Shown here one piece after another: positions 1 to 10,152 of a stretch of DNA of 64,000 nt. The notes beneath the pieces are model-generated. The model searched no databases and was not told where the DNA came from. It worked only from the letters and a program-made list of their open reading frames with translations. How positions within the stretch are numbered: position 1 is the stretch's first letter; each line of letters opens with the position of its first letter. The translations under genes and the position numbers were made by a program. Source of the stretch: DATFVJ01 sp963826515 (lineage in GTDB: Bacteria; Actinomycetota; Actinomycetes; Streptosporangiales; Streptosporangiaceae); assembly GCA_963826515.1 (NCBI GenBank), contig CAWGXI010000007.1, forward strand, positions 161,485 to 225,484, read 5' to 3'.

Positions 1-2
1 GT

Positions 3-2136
3 GAGCTTGAGGAGCGGTTTCCCGGGCTGCGCACGCCCGACTCACCCACCCAGCGGGTCGGTGCCAAGATCAGCACCGAGTTCACCCCCGTCCAGCACCT
101 GGAGCGCCTGCAGAGCCTGGACAACGCCTTCTCCGAGGAGGAGCTGGCCGCCTGGGCGGCGCGGGTGACGCGGTCTCTTGGCGGCGGCGCCGATGCCGAT
201 TACCTGTGCGAGCTGAAGATCGACGGGCTCGCGGTGGCGCTGGTCTATGAGCGGGGCAGGCTGATGCGGGGAGCCACCAGGGGTGATGGGCGAACCGGCG
301 AAGATGTTACGCCGAACATCAGGACGATCGGCGACGTGCCGATGCGGCTGACCGGCACGGGCGTTCCCGGCCTGCTCGAGGTCCGCGGCGAGGTTTACCT
401 GCCGGTGCGGGCGTTCGAGGAACTGAACGAGCGGCTGGTGGCGGAAGGAAAAGCGCCCTTCGCCAACCCGCGCAACTCCGCGGCGGGCTCGCTGCGGCAG
501 AAGGATCCGAGGGTCACCGCCAGCCGCCCGCTCGGCATGATCGTGCACGGCATCGGGGCAAGGACCGGGTTCGAGCCGGTCAGCCAGGCACAAGCGTATG
601 AGCAGCTCAGGGCCTGGGGCCTGCCGGTCAGCGACAGGTACAGGGTGGTCGAAGACCTGGACGCGGTCAGGGAGTTCGTCACGCACTACGGCGAGCACAG
701 GCACGAGACGCCGTACGACATTGACGGTGTCGTGGTCAAGGTCGACCAGGTGACGCTGCAGCGCAGGCTCGGCTCGACCAGCCGCGCGCCGCGGTGGGCG
801 ATCGCTTACAAGTATCCGCCCGAGGAGGTGAACACCAGGCTGCTTGACATCAGGGTGAATGTCGGCCGCACCGGGCGGATCACCCCGTACGCGGTGATGG
901 AGCCAGTGAAGGTGAGCGGGTCGACGGTCGCGCAGGCGACCCTGCACAACGAGGACGAGGTCCGCCGCAAGGGAGTCCTTATCGGGGACACCGTGGTGCT
1001 CAGGAAGGCCGGGGACGTGATTCCCGAGGTCGTCGGGCCCGTCGCTGACTTGCGCGAGGGCGGCGAGCGGGAGTTCACGTTCCCACGTGAGTGCCCGGCG
1101 TGCGGTACGCGGCTGACCCGCGACGAGGGTGAGGTCGACTGGCGCTGCCCGAACTCCCGGTCCTGCCCGGCCCAGCTACGTGAGCGGCTCTTCTACCTCG
1201 CCGGGCGTGGCGCTTTCGACATCGAGGTGCTCGGCTACGAGGCGGTCGCAGCGCTGCTCGACTCCGGTCTGCTCGCCGACGAGGGCGACCTGTTCACGCT
1301 GTCCGCGCAGGACCTGCAGCGCTGCCCGTTCTTCGTCAACCAGCAGGGTGAGCTTACGGTCAACGCGAACAAGCTGCTGCGCAATCTGGAGGAGGCGACA
1401 CAGCGGCCGTTGTGGCGGGTGCTTGTCGCCCTTTCGATCAGGCACGTGGGCCCGACCGCGGCGCAGGCGCTCGCGCGGGAGTTCGGCGCGCTCGATGCGA
1501 TCGCGGCGGCGCCGGAGGAGGCGCTCGCGGCGGCCGAGGGGGTCGGGCCGGTGATTGCCGGTTCTGTCGTGGCGTGGTTCCGTGTCGGCTGGCACCGCGC
1601 GATCGTGGAGAAGTGGCGCGCGGCCGGGGTTCGGATGGCAGCAGAGGTGGGCCGCGGGCCACGGCCTCTTGCCGGGCTCGCCGTGGTCATCACCGGGTCG
1701 CTGGAGACTTTCAGCCGTGATTCGGCGACGGAGGCGGTTCAGGAGCGTGGCGGCAAGGTCACGGGTTCGGTGTCGAAGAAAACGGACTTCGTGGTCGTTG
1801 GCGACAATCCCGGATCGAAATATGACAAAGCCGTCCAATTGGGCGTCCCGGTGCTTGGCGAAGCAGGATTCCGTGAGCTGCTGGCCAATGGTCCCGAGGC
1901 GGCCGCCGCGGTTGCGGAGACCGCGAAACCAGCGGGGAATCCAGCGACCGCGGCCGCCGCGGCCACGGAAGCATTGGCCATGGAAGCGGCCACAGACGGT
2001 GCGGCCGGCGATGGGGCGGCAGGCGATGGGGCGGCCAGCCGATGGGGCGGCCAGCGATGGGGCGGCCAGCGATGGGGCGGCCACCGATGGGGCGGCCAGC
2101 GATGGGGCGGCCACCGACGCCAAATCGCAAACATAG
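3..2136 (+). CDS. ligA: NAD-dependent DNA ligase LigA, 5' end outside the window
   Basis: Seals nicks in duplex DNA using NAD+ in replication and repair. The reading frame is open from base 3, so the N-terminal part is cut off by the window edge. Visible in order: end of domain Ia with RTPDSPTQRVG, the adenylation motif KIDG (Lys codon at 216-218), the OB fold, a four-cysteine zinc finger (about 1090-1165), helix-hairpin-helix repeats, and a BRCT domain (about 1665-1890). The BRCT is followed by an Ala/Gly tail encoded by 15-bp repeats. An extra C at 2040 breaks the repeat phase. Without it the protein ends at TAG 2134-2136. With it the frame runs on into the downstream GGDEF-EAL gene. I place the end at 2136 because the repeat is perfectly in phase apart from that base. 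Confidence 0.93.
2010..2115 (+). repeat. 15-bp tandem repeat in the ligA 3' end
   Basis: Seven near-identical 15-bp units of the type GATGGGGCGGCCAGC, each coding Asp-Gly-Ala-Ala-Ser/Thr. The units at 2010-2024 and 2025-2039 are separated from the five following units (from 2041) by a single extra C at 2040, which changes the reading frame of the tail. Confidence 0.9.
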
Positions 2137-2324
2137 CTAATGACGTTGTAACGCAAAGTATGCAATTGATTGCTGGAAGTGGTACTTTCGTTCTATCACG
2201 TGATGGTCTGCAGGGGGTCTTTCATTACCGGCCACGACACAGTCGCGGCTGCGACGAGGGACGCCGCATCGGCAATTGGCAGCGGCGTGCATGTTTGGCG
2301 GCCAAGCCCACGCGCGAGGAAACG

Positions 2325-4568
2325 ATGCAGCAAGAAGGCGACACCCGGGATGCGGGGCCGCGGCCAGGTTCGCCGTTGTGGATCTATCTGACCGCGGTCA
2401 CCGTGACCGGTCTCGCGGTCCTCGCGTGGGCCCTGACGACGCTGCGGCTGGCGGACGTGCGCTCACTGGCCGTCAGCCCGCTGTGGTGGATGCTCGGGTT
2501 ATTGGTGGTCTGCGGCGAGCTGCGCCCGATCATCACGCCCGGCAGGTCGATGGCGGATGCGGGAGCCGCATCGATCACGTTCAGCTTCGCCGCGCTGATC
2601 TACTGGGGGCTTCCCGCCGCTGCGGTCCTCCAGGCGGCCGCGGCGATGATCGCAGGAACCGCTGCGCGCCACGCTCCCTTCCGCAACGCCTTCAACGCCG
2701 CGCAGTACACGCTCAGCCTCGGTGCTGCCGCGGCGGTGCTCGCGGCGGCAGGCGCGCACCCGGATCCGGCGAGCCCGTGGGTCCCGGCTGGCTCGCGTGT
2801 GATCCAGGTCGTCATCGCCGTTGCCGCGTTCTTCGTTTGCAACATCGTTCTCGTCGCGGTCGCCGTCGCCCTCCATACCCGCGCCCCCGTCGTCAGGACG
2901 ATCCGCGCCGACCTTCCATACCAGGTGCTTGTCAGTGTCGCGCTCCTTTCAGTCGCGCCCCTGGTCGTCGTGGTCATGCACAGGTCGGCTGCCCTCGTGC
3001 CGCTGTTCCTGGTGCCGTTAATCGCGGTCTACACGAACGCGTCGATCTCGATGAACCGCGCTCACCAGGCACTGCACGACGAGCTCACCGGCTTGCCGAA
3101 CCGCAAATACCTCGTGCTGCGAACCGAGGAAGCGCTGGTCGAGGCTGCGAGGCTCGGCGCAAGCACCGCCCTGCTGCTTCTCGACCTGGACCGCTTCAAG
3201 GAGGTGAACGATACCTTCGGGCATCCGGTGGGTGACCGGCTGCTCGCTGCCGTGGCACACCGGCTCGCGCATAGCGTGCGCCCGGGCGACGTGGTGGCCA
3301 GGCTTGGCGGCGACGAGTTCGCGGTGCTGCTGCCCGCAGTGCGCGATCCGGCTTCCGCCCGCGAGGTGGCGGCGCGTTTACGAGCGGCGCTCGCCGAGCC
3401 GGTCAGGATGGATTCGATGACGCTCGATATCGAGGCCAGCGTCGGTATAGCGATGTATCCCGTCCACGCCCCAGATTTCGCGCTGCTGCTGCAACGCGCC
3501 GACGTGGCGATGTATCAGGCGAAGGAACGCCGCAGCGGCGTCGAGGCCTATGTGGCGGAGCAGGACCGTAACTCGCCCGCAAGGCTGAACCTGGTCGGCG
3601 AGTTGCGCCGCGCGGTGAACGAGGGCCAGTTCGAGTTGCTCTTCCAGCCGAAGATCGTGCTCGCCGACGCCCAGCCTGTGGGCATGGAGGCGCTCGTCAG
3701 GTGGCGCCATCCGGTCCGTGGGGTGTTGACGCCTGAGGAGTTCATCCGGCTAGCCGAGCAGTCCTATCTGATGCACGATCTCACCCGTCATGTCGTCGAC
3801 GCCGCGCTTCACCAGGCAGCAATCTGGTGGCGAGCGGGCTTACAGGTGCAGGTGGCGGTCAACGTCTCCGCGAGCGATCTGTTCGACCCGGCGCTCGCCC
3901 CGATGATCGCCGCCGGGCTGCGGCGGTACTCGATCCCGCCGGCTGCGCTGCTACTTGAAATCACAGAGCGAGTCCTCATGAGCGAGCCCGCGCACGCGGC
4001 CGGCTGCGTGGACAGGCTGGCCAGGATGGGTGTCCCCTTCAGCCTGGATGACTTCGGTACCGGCTACTCGTCGCTGGTCCGGCTCAAACGGCTGCCCGTC
4101 TGCGAGGTAAAGATCGACGCGTCGTTCATCAGACGGCTGCCGAACAGCGCCGACGACGAGGTCATCGTGCAGTCGCTGATCGATCTGGTACACGCACTCG
4201 GGGTCCGTTCTGTGGCCGAGGGTGTGGAAACGGCGGACGCCGCGGCGGCGCTCCGCCGGATGGGCTGCGACGCTGCCCAGGGCTGGCATTTCAGCCGGCC
4301 AATGGATGCCGCGTCTGCCACCGCGTGGCTAGCGGCACGAATCGCAGTCGTCCGCGCCCCACGGCCCCGTGCCTCCACCGGCGCGGGCGCCGGTGGTGGC
4401 GCGGGCGCCGGTGGTGGCGCGGGCGCCGGTGGTGGCGCGGGCGCCGGTGGTGGCGCGGGCCCCGGTGGTGGCGCGGGCCCCGTGGTGGCGCGGGCCCCGG
4501 CGGTGGCGCGGGCACCGGCGGGCCCGCTGATCCCGAACGGCGCGAGTGTACGGTGGGCCTCCCGGTAG
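2325..4568 (+). CDS. Membrane GGDEF-EAL c-di-GMP signalling protein
   Basis: Predicted bifunctional protein of 747 aa that makes and/or degrades cyclic di-GMP at the membrane. The start ATG 2325 has a GAGGAA ribosome site at 2315-2320 and lies in the same frame as ligA. Residues about 15-240 hold several hydrophobic segments (an integral membrane sensor). A GGDEF domain follows with DELTGLPNR, the metal-binding DLDRFK, an intact RLGGDEF and an RPGD inhibitory-site motif just upstream. A complete EAL domain follows (MEALVRW, NVSAS, LEITE, DDFGTGYSSL, KIDASF, AEGVE). All catalytic residues I look for are present in both domains. The C-terminus is a Gly-Ala stretch encoded by 18-bp repeats. No dedicated promoter is obvious in the 190 bp after ligA, so co-transcription is possible. 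Confidence 0.92.
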   Translation: MQQEGDTRDAGPRPGSPLWIYLTAVTVTGLAVLAWALTTLRLADVRSLAVSPLWWMLGLLVVCGELRPIITPGRSMADAGAASITFSFAALIYWGLPAAAVLQAAAAMIAGTAARHAPFRNAFNAAQYTLSLGAAAAVLAAAGAHPDPASPWVPAGSRVIQVVIAVAAFFVCNIVLVAVAVALHTRAPVVRTIRADLPYQVLVSVALLSVAPLVVVVMHRSAALVPLFLVPLIAVYTNASISMNRAHQALHDELTGLPNRKYLVLRTEEALVEAARLGASTALLLLDLDRFKEVNDTFGHPVGDRLLAAVAHRLAHSVRPGDVVARLGGDEFAVLLPAVRDPASAREVAARLRAALAEPVRMDSMTLDIEASVGIAMYPVHAPDFALLLQRADVAMYQAKERRSGVEAYVAEQDRNSPARLNLVGELRRAVNEGQFELLFQPKIVLADAQPVGMEALVRWRHPVRGVLTPEEFIRLAEQSYLMHDLTRHVVDAALHQAAIWWRAGLQVQVAVNVSASDLFDPALAPMIAAGLRRYSIPPAALLLEITERVLMSEPAHAAGCVDRLARMGVPFSLDDFGTGYSSLVRLKRLPVCEVKIDASFIRRLPNSADDEVIVQSLIDLVHALGVRSVAEGVETADAAAALRRMGCDAAQGWHFSRPMDAASATAWLAARIAVVRAPRPRASTGAGAGGGAGAGGGAGAGGGAGAGGGAGPGGGAGPVVARAPAVARAPAGPLIPNGASVRWASR
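4380..4505 (+). repeat. 18-bp tandem repeat at the 3' end of the GGDEF-EAL gene
   Basis: About six copies of an 18-bp unit (GGCGCGGGCGCCGGTGGT) coding Gly-Ala-Gly-Ala-Gly-Gly, with the last copies diverged. It is a low-complexity C-terminal tail, like the tail of ligA just upstream. Confidence 0.85.
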
Positions 4569-4804
4569 ACGTGAGCGAGGGCGGGTCCGCCGCCGCGCGG
4601 CCGTAGCGCTCCTCTAGGACGTGTCCCGTAGATCTTTGGCGGCGCGACAGTGCCGTCCACGACCCCAGACGACGACCGGCGGCGTTGTCGTCGTCGCCGA
4701 TAGTTCCACTATCGACTCCTCCTCCGCCTTGCCGGATCGCCGCCTGGAGCACCGCCCGCATCCACCAAGATCTACGCCCTAGCGGCCGTGACCCCGGCCG
4801 GGAG

Positions 4805-5509
4805 CTACCAGGGAACTGGCTCACCGTCGCGGAAGAATCCGCCGGTAGGGCCGTTATCCGCGAGGTCAGCGGCCCAGATGACGCTGGCCGCGCCCTTGGC
4901 GACTTCGCGACCGCCCTGGCCGCCCATGTCAGTGGCGACCCAGCCCGGGCAGGCAGCATTCACCAGGATCCGGTCGCGGCGCAGTTCACTCGCGAGCATC
5001 AGGGTGAGGGCGTTCAGTGCCGTCTTGGAGACCCGGTAAGCAGGGACGCCGCCTGCCATGGCGGTCAGTGATCCCGCGCCGCTCGAGACGTTGACAATGC
5101 GGCCGTGATCGCTTCGCCGCAGCAGCGGCAGCAGGGCGAGCGTGACACGCCACGCTCCGAGCAGGTTGGTGCCGATCGCCTCTTCGACCACGCGCAGATC
5201 GGCTGTGATCGCCGCCTGCCACGTGTCGTAATGGATGGCGGCGTTGTTCACAAGGACGTCGACCCGTCCGGGGCTTGCCGCGAGTTCCTGGGCGAGCCGG
5301 GCCAAGGACGTGTCGTCGGTCACGTCGAGATGCCTGGGCAGGACGGTGAGGCCCTCGTCGGCGAGCCTCCGGGCCGCTGCCTCGCCCCTTGCCACGTCCC
5401 TGGCGCCAAGGATGACGCGGTCGTCTCGGCGGGCAAGCTGGCGGGCTACCTCCAAGCCAATGCCGCGGTTCGCGCCCGTGACGACCACGGTGCGGCTCTT
5501 TGCTGCCAT
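4805..5509 (-). CDS. Short-chain dehydrogenase/reductase
   Basis: Classical SDR of 234 aa, an NAD(P)-dependent oxidoreductase of unknown substrate. Seen: cofactor motif TGANRGIG at residues 11-18, the NNAA motif, the catalytic Ser in NVSSGAG, and the YRVSK catalytic Tyr/Lys pair, followed by PGWVATDM. The ATG at 5509 is preferred over the upstream in-frame ATG at 5599 because it has an AAGGGG ribosome site and starts right at the Rossmann fold. It is convergent with the GGDEF-EAL gene and separated from it by 236 bp in which I see no gene. Function is only family-level. Confidence 0.9.
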   Translation of the reverse strand: MAAKSRTVVVTGANRGIGLEVARQLARRDDRVILGARDVARGEAAARRLADEGLTVLPRHLDVTDDTSLARLAQELAASPGRVDVLVNNAAIHYDTWQAAITADLRVVEEAIGTNLLGAWRVTLALLPLLRRSDHGRIVNVSSGAGSLTAMAGGVPAYRVSKTALNALTLMLASELRRDRILVNAACPGWVATDMGGQGGREVAKGAASVIWAADLADNGPTGGFFRDGEPVPW

Positions 5510-6106
5510 CCCCTTATCGTCCCGCGGGCCGCGATCGCCGGTCGCTGAACTCCGGCAGGACTCCAGCAGTTCATGATCGCGGTCACTCCTTGGACGCATT
5601 CATTTGCCGAAAAGCTACCGCGATCATGAAAACCGGGAATTGCCGCGCCATTGGATCTTGGACGGCGTGCTGCCTGAGGCGGCGCGGCTGGCTCAGACCA
5701 GAGCGAGGTCAGAAGTAACTCCGAGCCAGCCCCGAGAAACGGTGACCAGCATCCAAGCATGGCTTCCCGCCCCGGCGAACGTCCGACGTCGCGGTCTGGT
5801 CCGACGTCGCGGTCTGGTCCGACGTCGCGGTGCTGGTCCGACGTCGCGGTCTGGTCCGACGTCGCGGTGCTGGTCCGACGTCGCGGTGCTGGTCCGACGT
5901 CGCGGTGCTGGTCCGACGTCGCGGTGCTGGTCCGACTTTCGGAAGCGCTCGTGCGACGCGGTGTGGATGCGTTGTGACAGGGAGCGGCAGCCGTTCTGGA
6001 TCGGGTTGGGTGGTTCCGCCCCGTCATCCCCTGCGACGGGCCGCAGGGGATGACGAGGCGGTTAACGCTTCGATGGCAAGCGTGGATGCACCCTAGGATT
6101 GAGCCC
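5510..6106. other. Intergenic stretch upstream of gatC
   Basis: 597 bp between the divergent SDR and gatC. It contains the tandem array at 5782-5937 and otherwise only short overlapping open frames with no recognisable protein. The gatC promoter must lie here, but no convincing -35/-10 pair stands out. Confidence 0.5.
5782..5937. repeat. 18/19-bp tandem array upstream of gatC
   Basis: Eight copies of TCCGACGTCGCGGTCTGG or its 19-bp variant with one extra G. Each unit contains the self-complementary octamer CGACGTCG. The mix of 18- and 19-bp units argues against a coding role. Confidence 0.9.
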
Positions 6107-6400
6107 ATGTCTATTACCCGTGATGAGGTGGCCCATCTCGCCCGCCTGTCGCGGCTCGCCCTCGATGATGCCGAACTCGAACATCTCGCGGCGCAGCTCG
6201 ATGTGATCATTACCGCCGTGGCCCGGGTACAGGAGGTCACCGCGGACGACATCCCCCCGACCTCGCACGCGGTGCCGATGACCAACGTGTGGCGCGGCGA
6301 TGAGATCGTGCCGCCACTGAGCGCTGCCGAGGCGCTCGCGCAGGCACCTGCGGCGGAGCAGCAGCGCTTCCGGGTCCCGCGGATCCTGGAGGAAGGCTGA
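6107..6400 (+). CDS. gatC: Asp/Glu-tRNA amidotransferase subunit C
   Basis: Small subunit (97 aa) of GatCAB, which converts misacylated Glu-tRNA(Gln) and Asp-tRNA(Asn) to the correct amide. It starts with MSITRDEVAHLARLSRLAL, the family signature, and ends with FRVPRILEEG, also typical. The ATG at 6107 gives the normal family length; an upstream in-frame ATG at 6050 would add 19 unrelated residues. It is the first gene of gatC-gatA-gatB, with only 2 bp before gatA. Confidence 0.97.
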   Translation: MSITRDEVAHLARLSRLALDDAELEHLAAQLDVIITAVARVQEVTADDIPPTSHAVPMTNVWRGDEIVPPLSAAEALAQAPAAEQQRFRVPRILEEG

Positions 6401-6402
6401 CC

Positions 6403-7911
6403 ATGGACGCTGCGCTGACCCGGATGACCGCTGCGGACATCGCCGCCGCGATCGGCGCTGGGGACGTTTCCGCGGTGGAGGTGGCCCAAGCTCACCTGGA
6501 CCAGGTGTCCCTTACCGACGCCAAGGTCCACGCTTTCCTGCACGTGGCAGCGGACAGGGCAGTTCAGGCTGCTCGCGCCGTCGACGCCAAACGCGCGGCG
6601 GGGGAGCCGCTCGGGCCCCTCGCTGGCGTACCGCTTGCCATCAAGGACGTGTTCACCACCGAGGACATGCCGACGACCTGCGGGTCACGGATTCTCGACG
6701 GCTGGCTGCCGCCCTACGACGCCACCATCACAGCGCGCCTGCGCCGGGCAGGCGTTGTGCTCCTGGGCAAGACGAACATGGACGAGTTCGCGATGGGTTC
6801 GTCGACGGAGAACTCTGCTTTCGGGCCGTCACGCAACCCGTGGGATCTGACGCGGGTTCCAGGCGGCTCGTCCGGTGGTTCGGCGGCGGCTGTGGCGGCC
6901 TGTCAGGCCCCGCTTGGCATCGGTACTGACACGGGAGGGTCGATACGCCAGCCGGCGGCCGTGTGCGGCATCGTCGGCGTCAAGCCCACCTACGGCGGGT
7001 CTTCGCGGTATGGCCTGGTCGCCTTCGCGTCGTCGCTCGACACACCTGGGCCGCTCGCACGGACGGTGCTTGACGCAGCCCTCCTGCATGAGGCCATGTC
7101 CGGGCATGACCCGTGCGATTCCACGTCGATCGACGCACCTGTGCCGCCGGTGGTTGAGGCCGCGCGGCACCCGGACGTCAGCGGCATGACGGTCGGCGTG
7201 GTCACAGAATTCCGCGGCGACGGCTATCAGCCTGGCGTGCTCGCCAGGTTCCAGGATGCGGTCGAGGTACTCGAGTCGGCTGGCGCCAAGATCATCGAAG
7301 TGTCTTGCCCCCATTTCCGCTACGCCCTGCCCGCGTACTACCTGATCGCGCCGAGCGAATGCTCGTCCAACCTGGCTCGTTTCGATGGCATGCGGTACGG
7401 GCTGCGGGCAGGAGACGACGGTACCCGAAGCGCAGAGGAAGTCATGTCGCTCACCCGCGCCGCCGGGTTCGGCGCCGAGGTGAAGCGCCGGATCATGCTC
7501 GGTACGTACGCGCTGTCGAGCGGTTATTACGACGCCTACTACGGCAAGGCGCAACAGGTGCGCACGCTGATCTCGCGGGACTTCGACGCCGCGTTCGGCC
7601 AGGTTGACGTGCTTGTCTCGCCCGCGACGCCGACCACGGCGTTCCCCATAGGCGAGCGCGCGAACGATCCGTTGGCCATGTACCTCGCCGACCTGTGCAC
7701 GATCCCGTCCAACCTGGCAGGCAACGCGGCCCTGTCGGTGCCGTGCGGGCTCGCCGATGAGGATGGGCTGCCTGTTGGCCTGCAGGTCATGGCGCCCGTG
7801 CTCGCCGACGACCGGATCTACCGCGTAGGCGCGGCGGTGGAGGCCGTTTTCGCCGCGCGGTGGGGGCACCGGCTGCCCGAGGCAGCGCCCCGCCTAGAGG
7901 AGAAACGATGA
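6403..7911 (+). CDS. gatA: Asp/Glu-tRNA amidotransferase subunit A
   Basis: Amidase subunit (502 aa) that releases ammonia from glutamine for transamidation. The amidase-signature triad is visible: Lys81 (AIKDVF), cis-Ser156 (PGGSSGGSA) and nucleophile Ser180 (DTGGSIRQPA). The start is 2 bp after gatC and overlaps the gatB start at its end (ATGA). Length is normal and no lesions are seen. Confidence 0.97.
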   Translation: MDAALTRMTAADIAAAIGAGDVSAVEVAQAHLDQVSLTDAKVHAFLHVAADRAVQAARAVDAKRAAGEPLGPLAGVPLAIKDVFTTEDMPTTCGSRILDGWLPPYDATITARLRRAGVVLLGKTNMDEFAMGSSTENSAFGPSRNPWDLTRVPGGSSGGSAAAVAACQAPLGIGTDTGGSIRQPAAVCGIVGVKPTYGGSSRYGLVAFASSLDTPGPLARTVLDAALLHEAMSGHDPCDSTSIDAPVPPVVEAARHPDVSGMTVGVVTEFRGDGYQPGVLARFQDAVEVLESAGAKIIEVSCPHFRYALPAYYLIAPSECSSNLARFDGMRYGLRAGDDGTRSAEEVMSLTRAAGFGAEVKRRIMLGTYALSSGYYDAYYGKAQQVRTLISRDFDAAFGQVDVLVSPATPTTAFPIGERANDPLAMYLADLCTIPSNLAGNAALSVPCGLADEDGLPVGLQVMAPVLADDRIYRVGAAVEAVFAARWGHRLPEAAPRLEEKR

Positions 7912-9473
7912 CGGAGACCGCAGCGCCAGCGGCCAATGCGCTCGCGCCTTACGACGTGGCGCTCACCCGCTACGATCCGGTGATCGGCCTGGAGACTCAC
8001 GTCGAACTCGGCACGGTTACCAAGATGTTCTGCGGCTGCCCGGCCGAGTTCGGCGCAGAGCCCAACACCCGCGTCTGCCCGGTATGCCTGGGCCTGCCCG
8101 GATCCCTGCCGGTGGCGAACAGGTCGGCGGTGGAGTACACCATCCAGATCGGCCTCGCACTGCATTGCTCGATCGCTCGATGGTGCCGGTTCGCGAGGAA
8201 GAACTATTTCTATCCGGATATGCCGAAGAACTACCAGATCTCCCAGTACGACGAGCCGCTGTGCACGGACGGCTGGCTGGATGTCACGGTAGACGACCCG
8301 GCGGCAGGGCCCCGCGTCCTGCGGGTGGAAATCGAGCGGGTTCACCTGGAGGAGGACACGGGCAAGTCGCTGCACGTGGGTGGCGCGACGGGTCGCATCC
8401 ATGGCGCGGCATACTCGCTCGTCGACTACAACCGGGCGGGCATCCCTCTTGTGGAGATCGTCACCAAGCCCGTCGCAGGCACGGGCGCACTCGCGCCCGC
8501 CGCCGCCCGTGCTTACGTCACGGAACTTCGGGACCTGATGCGGGTGCTCGAGGTATCCGACGTTCGCATGGAGGAAGGATCGCTGCGCTGCGACGTGAAC
8601 ATCTCGCTTTCGCCGCGTGGGTCTGAGACCTGGGGAACGCGGACCGAGACCAAGAACGTCAACTCGCTCCGTTCGGTGGAGCGCGCCGTCCACTACGAGA
8701 TCAGGCGCCAGGCGGCCGTGCTTGACCGCGGCGCTCGCGTCGTGCAGGAAACGCGCCATTTCCACGAGGACACCGCCGCGACGACGGCCGGGCGGAGCAA
8801 GGAGGAGGCACAGGACTACAGGTACTTGCCCGAACCGGACCTCGTTCCTATCGCGCCGCCGCGCGACTGGGTCGAGCAGTTGCGTGCGGCGCTGCCCGAG
8901 CTTCCCAGCGCGCGCCGTGTCCGCCTGCAGCAGGAATGGGGCCTGTCCGACCTCGACATGGTGGCGCTGCACAATGCGGGCGCCCTCGACCTGGTCGCCG
9001 CCACGGTCCAGGCGGGCGCCGCGCCTGCTGATGCCCGCAAATGGTGGCTTGGTGAGCTGTCCCGCCACGCGAACGAGCATGGCATCGAGTTGGCTCAGCT
9101 CCGCATCACGCCAGCCGAGGTGGCGCGGGTGGCCGGGCTCGTGGCCTCGGGTGCCCTGAACGACAAGCTCGCGAGGGAGGTACTCGCCGGGGTGGTGGCA
9201 GGAGAGGGCGCGCCGGACGACCTAGTCGAAGCGCGCGGCCTCGCCGTGGTGAGCGATGTGGCTGAACTGGCCGCGGTGGTCGACGAGGCAATCGAAGCGA
9301 ATCCGGAGGTGGCCGCCAAGGTCCGCGCCGGGAAGGTCGCCGCGGCTGGCGCGCTCGTCGGGGCGGTGATGAAGGCCACCCGCGGTAAAGCGGACGCCAC
9401 CCGCGTCCGCGAGCTCATCCTCGAACGCCTGGGCCCAGGCAGCTCAGCCGGAGGGCCCGGCCGCCGCAGCTGA
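7908..9473 (+). CDS. gatB: Asp/Glu-tRNA amidotransferase subunit B
   Basis: tRNA-binding kinase/transamidation subunit (521 aa). Seen: GLETHVEL near the start, the zinc-type cysteines in FCGCP and CPVCLGLPG, YFYPDMPKNYQISQYDEP, and the YqeY-like tail domain ending in a helical region. The ATG at 7908 overlaps the gatA stop in an ATGA junction and has GAGGAGA upstream, so it is preferred to the in-frame start at 7860. The gene runs straight into a tandem repeat after its stop. Confidence 0.96.
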   Translation: MTETAAPAANALAPYDVALTRYDPVIGLETHVELGTVTKMFCGCPAEFGAEPNTRVCPVCLGLPGSLPVANRSAVEYTIQIGLALHCSIARWCRFARKNYFYPDMPKNYQISQYDEPLCTDGWLDVTVDDPAAGPRVLRVEIERVHLEEDTGKSLHVGGATGRIHGAAYSLVDYNRAGIPLVEIVTKPVAGTGALAPAAARAYVTELRDLMRVLEVSDVRMEEGSLRCDVNISLSPRGSETWGTRTETKNVNSLRSVERAVHYEIRRQAAVLDRGARVVQETRHFHEDTAATTAGRSKEEAQDYRYLPEPDLVPIAPPRDWVEQLRAALPELPSARRVRLQQEWGLSDLDMVALHNAGALDLVAATVQAGAAPADARKWWLGELSRHANEHGIELAQLRITPAEVARVAGLVASGALNDKLAREVLAGVVAGEGAPDDLVEARGLAVVSDVAELAAVVDEAIEANPEVAAKVRAGKVAAAGALVGAVMKATRGKADATRVRELILERLGPGSSAGGPGRRS

Positions 9474-9680
9474 GTTCCAGGGCCGGGTTCCAGGGCCGGG
9501 TTCCAGGGCCGGGTTCCAGGGCCGGGTGCCAGGGCCGGGTGCCAGGGCCGGGTTCCAGGGCCGGGTGCCAGGACCGGGTGCCAGGACGGGTGCATCCAGG
9601 ACCGGGTGCCAGGACCGGGTTCCACGGCCGGTTTCCGCGGCCAGCTTCCAGGACCGGTTTCCACGGCCAGTTCCGCGGCC
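9474..9680. repeat. 13-bp tandem array directly after gatB
   Basis: About 14 copies of a 13-bp unit TTCCAGGGCCGGG, decaying towards the right (GTGCCAGGACCGG, TTCCACGGCCGG). It begins at the gatB stop codon. A 13-bp period cannot keep a reading frame, so this is not coding. Confidence 0.9.
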
Positions 9681-10152
9681 GGCGTAGGGCGCACGCGCCG
9701 GAGGATCCGCCCGCACCCCTTGCTACCCGCACGGCTACCTGCACGGCTACCTGCACGGTTGGCTGCGGGGTGCGTTTGTCATGAACGGCTTTAGTGGCAA
9801 ATACCGAAACAAGCACGTATCGAAGGGGCAGAATTAGCTACATCACGGTGCGCGGTCGCAGGCTCACTTTGTCGCCCGGTGGACGCCACAGCTCAATCAA
9901 AGTGTGACCTTCGGTACGTACAGTGAATGGCGTCGCCTGGCGCAAAGCCGCGCCAGGGCTTGTTGGCGAGCTGCCAAGCACCCATTTGGCCAGCGGCCAT
10001 AGCGCACATCCGGCTGGTAACTGATCGTTATCAGCGTGTGACGCGGGGGCATTCGACCGGATCTGTCAGAAGCCTGCCCGATTCGCCCACTATGCGTTGT
10101 AACTCAGCACACAAGGGTTGCAACTCAACACACACGGATGGAAGGAGCACGG
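9681..10152. other. Intergenic region before the second GGDEF-EAL gene
   Basis: Contains a short three-copy repeat (CTACCTGCACGG, around 9725-9762) and a lower-GC segment at 9790-9930 that is a plausible promoter region. I see no gene and no clear operator in it. Confidence 0.4.

Noticed and set aside
165..4568. A natural 1,467-aa ligase-c-di-GMP fusion protein
   Set aside because: The join depends on one extra C in a perfect repeat, and the downstream gene has its own ribosome site and ATG, so two genes are the better reading.
5782..5937. Regular repeats that might be a CRISPR array
   Set aside because: Units are directly adjacent with no variable spacers and no cas genes; the same holds for 9474-9680 and 24844-24995.
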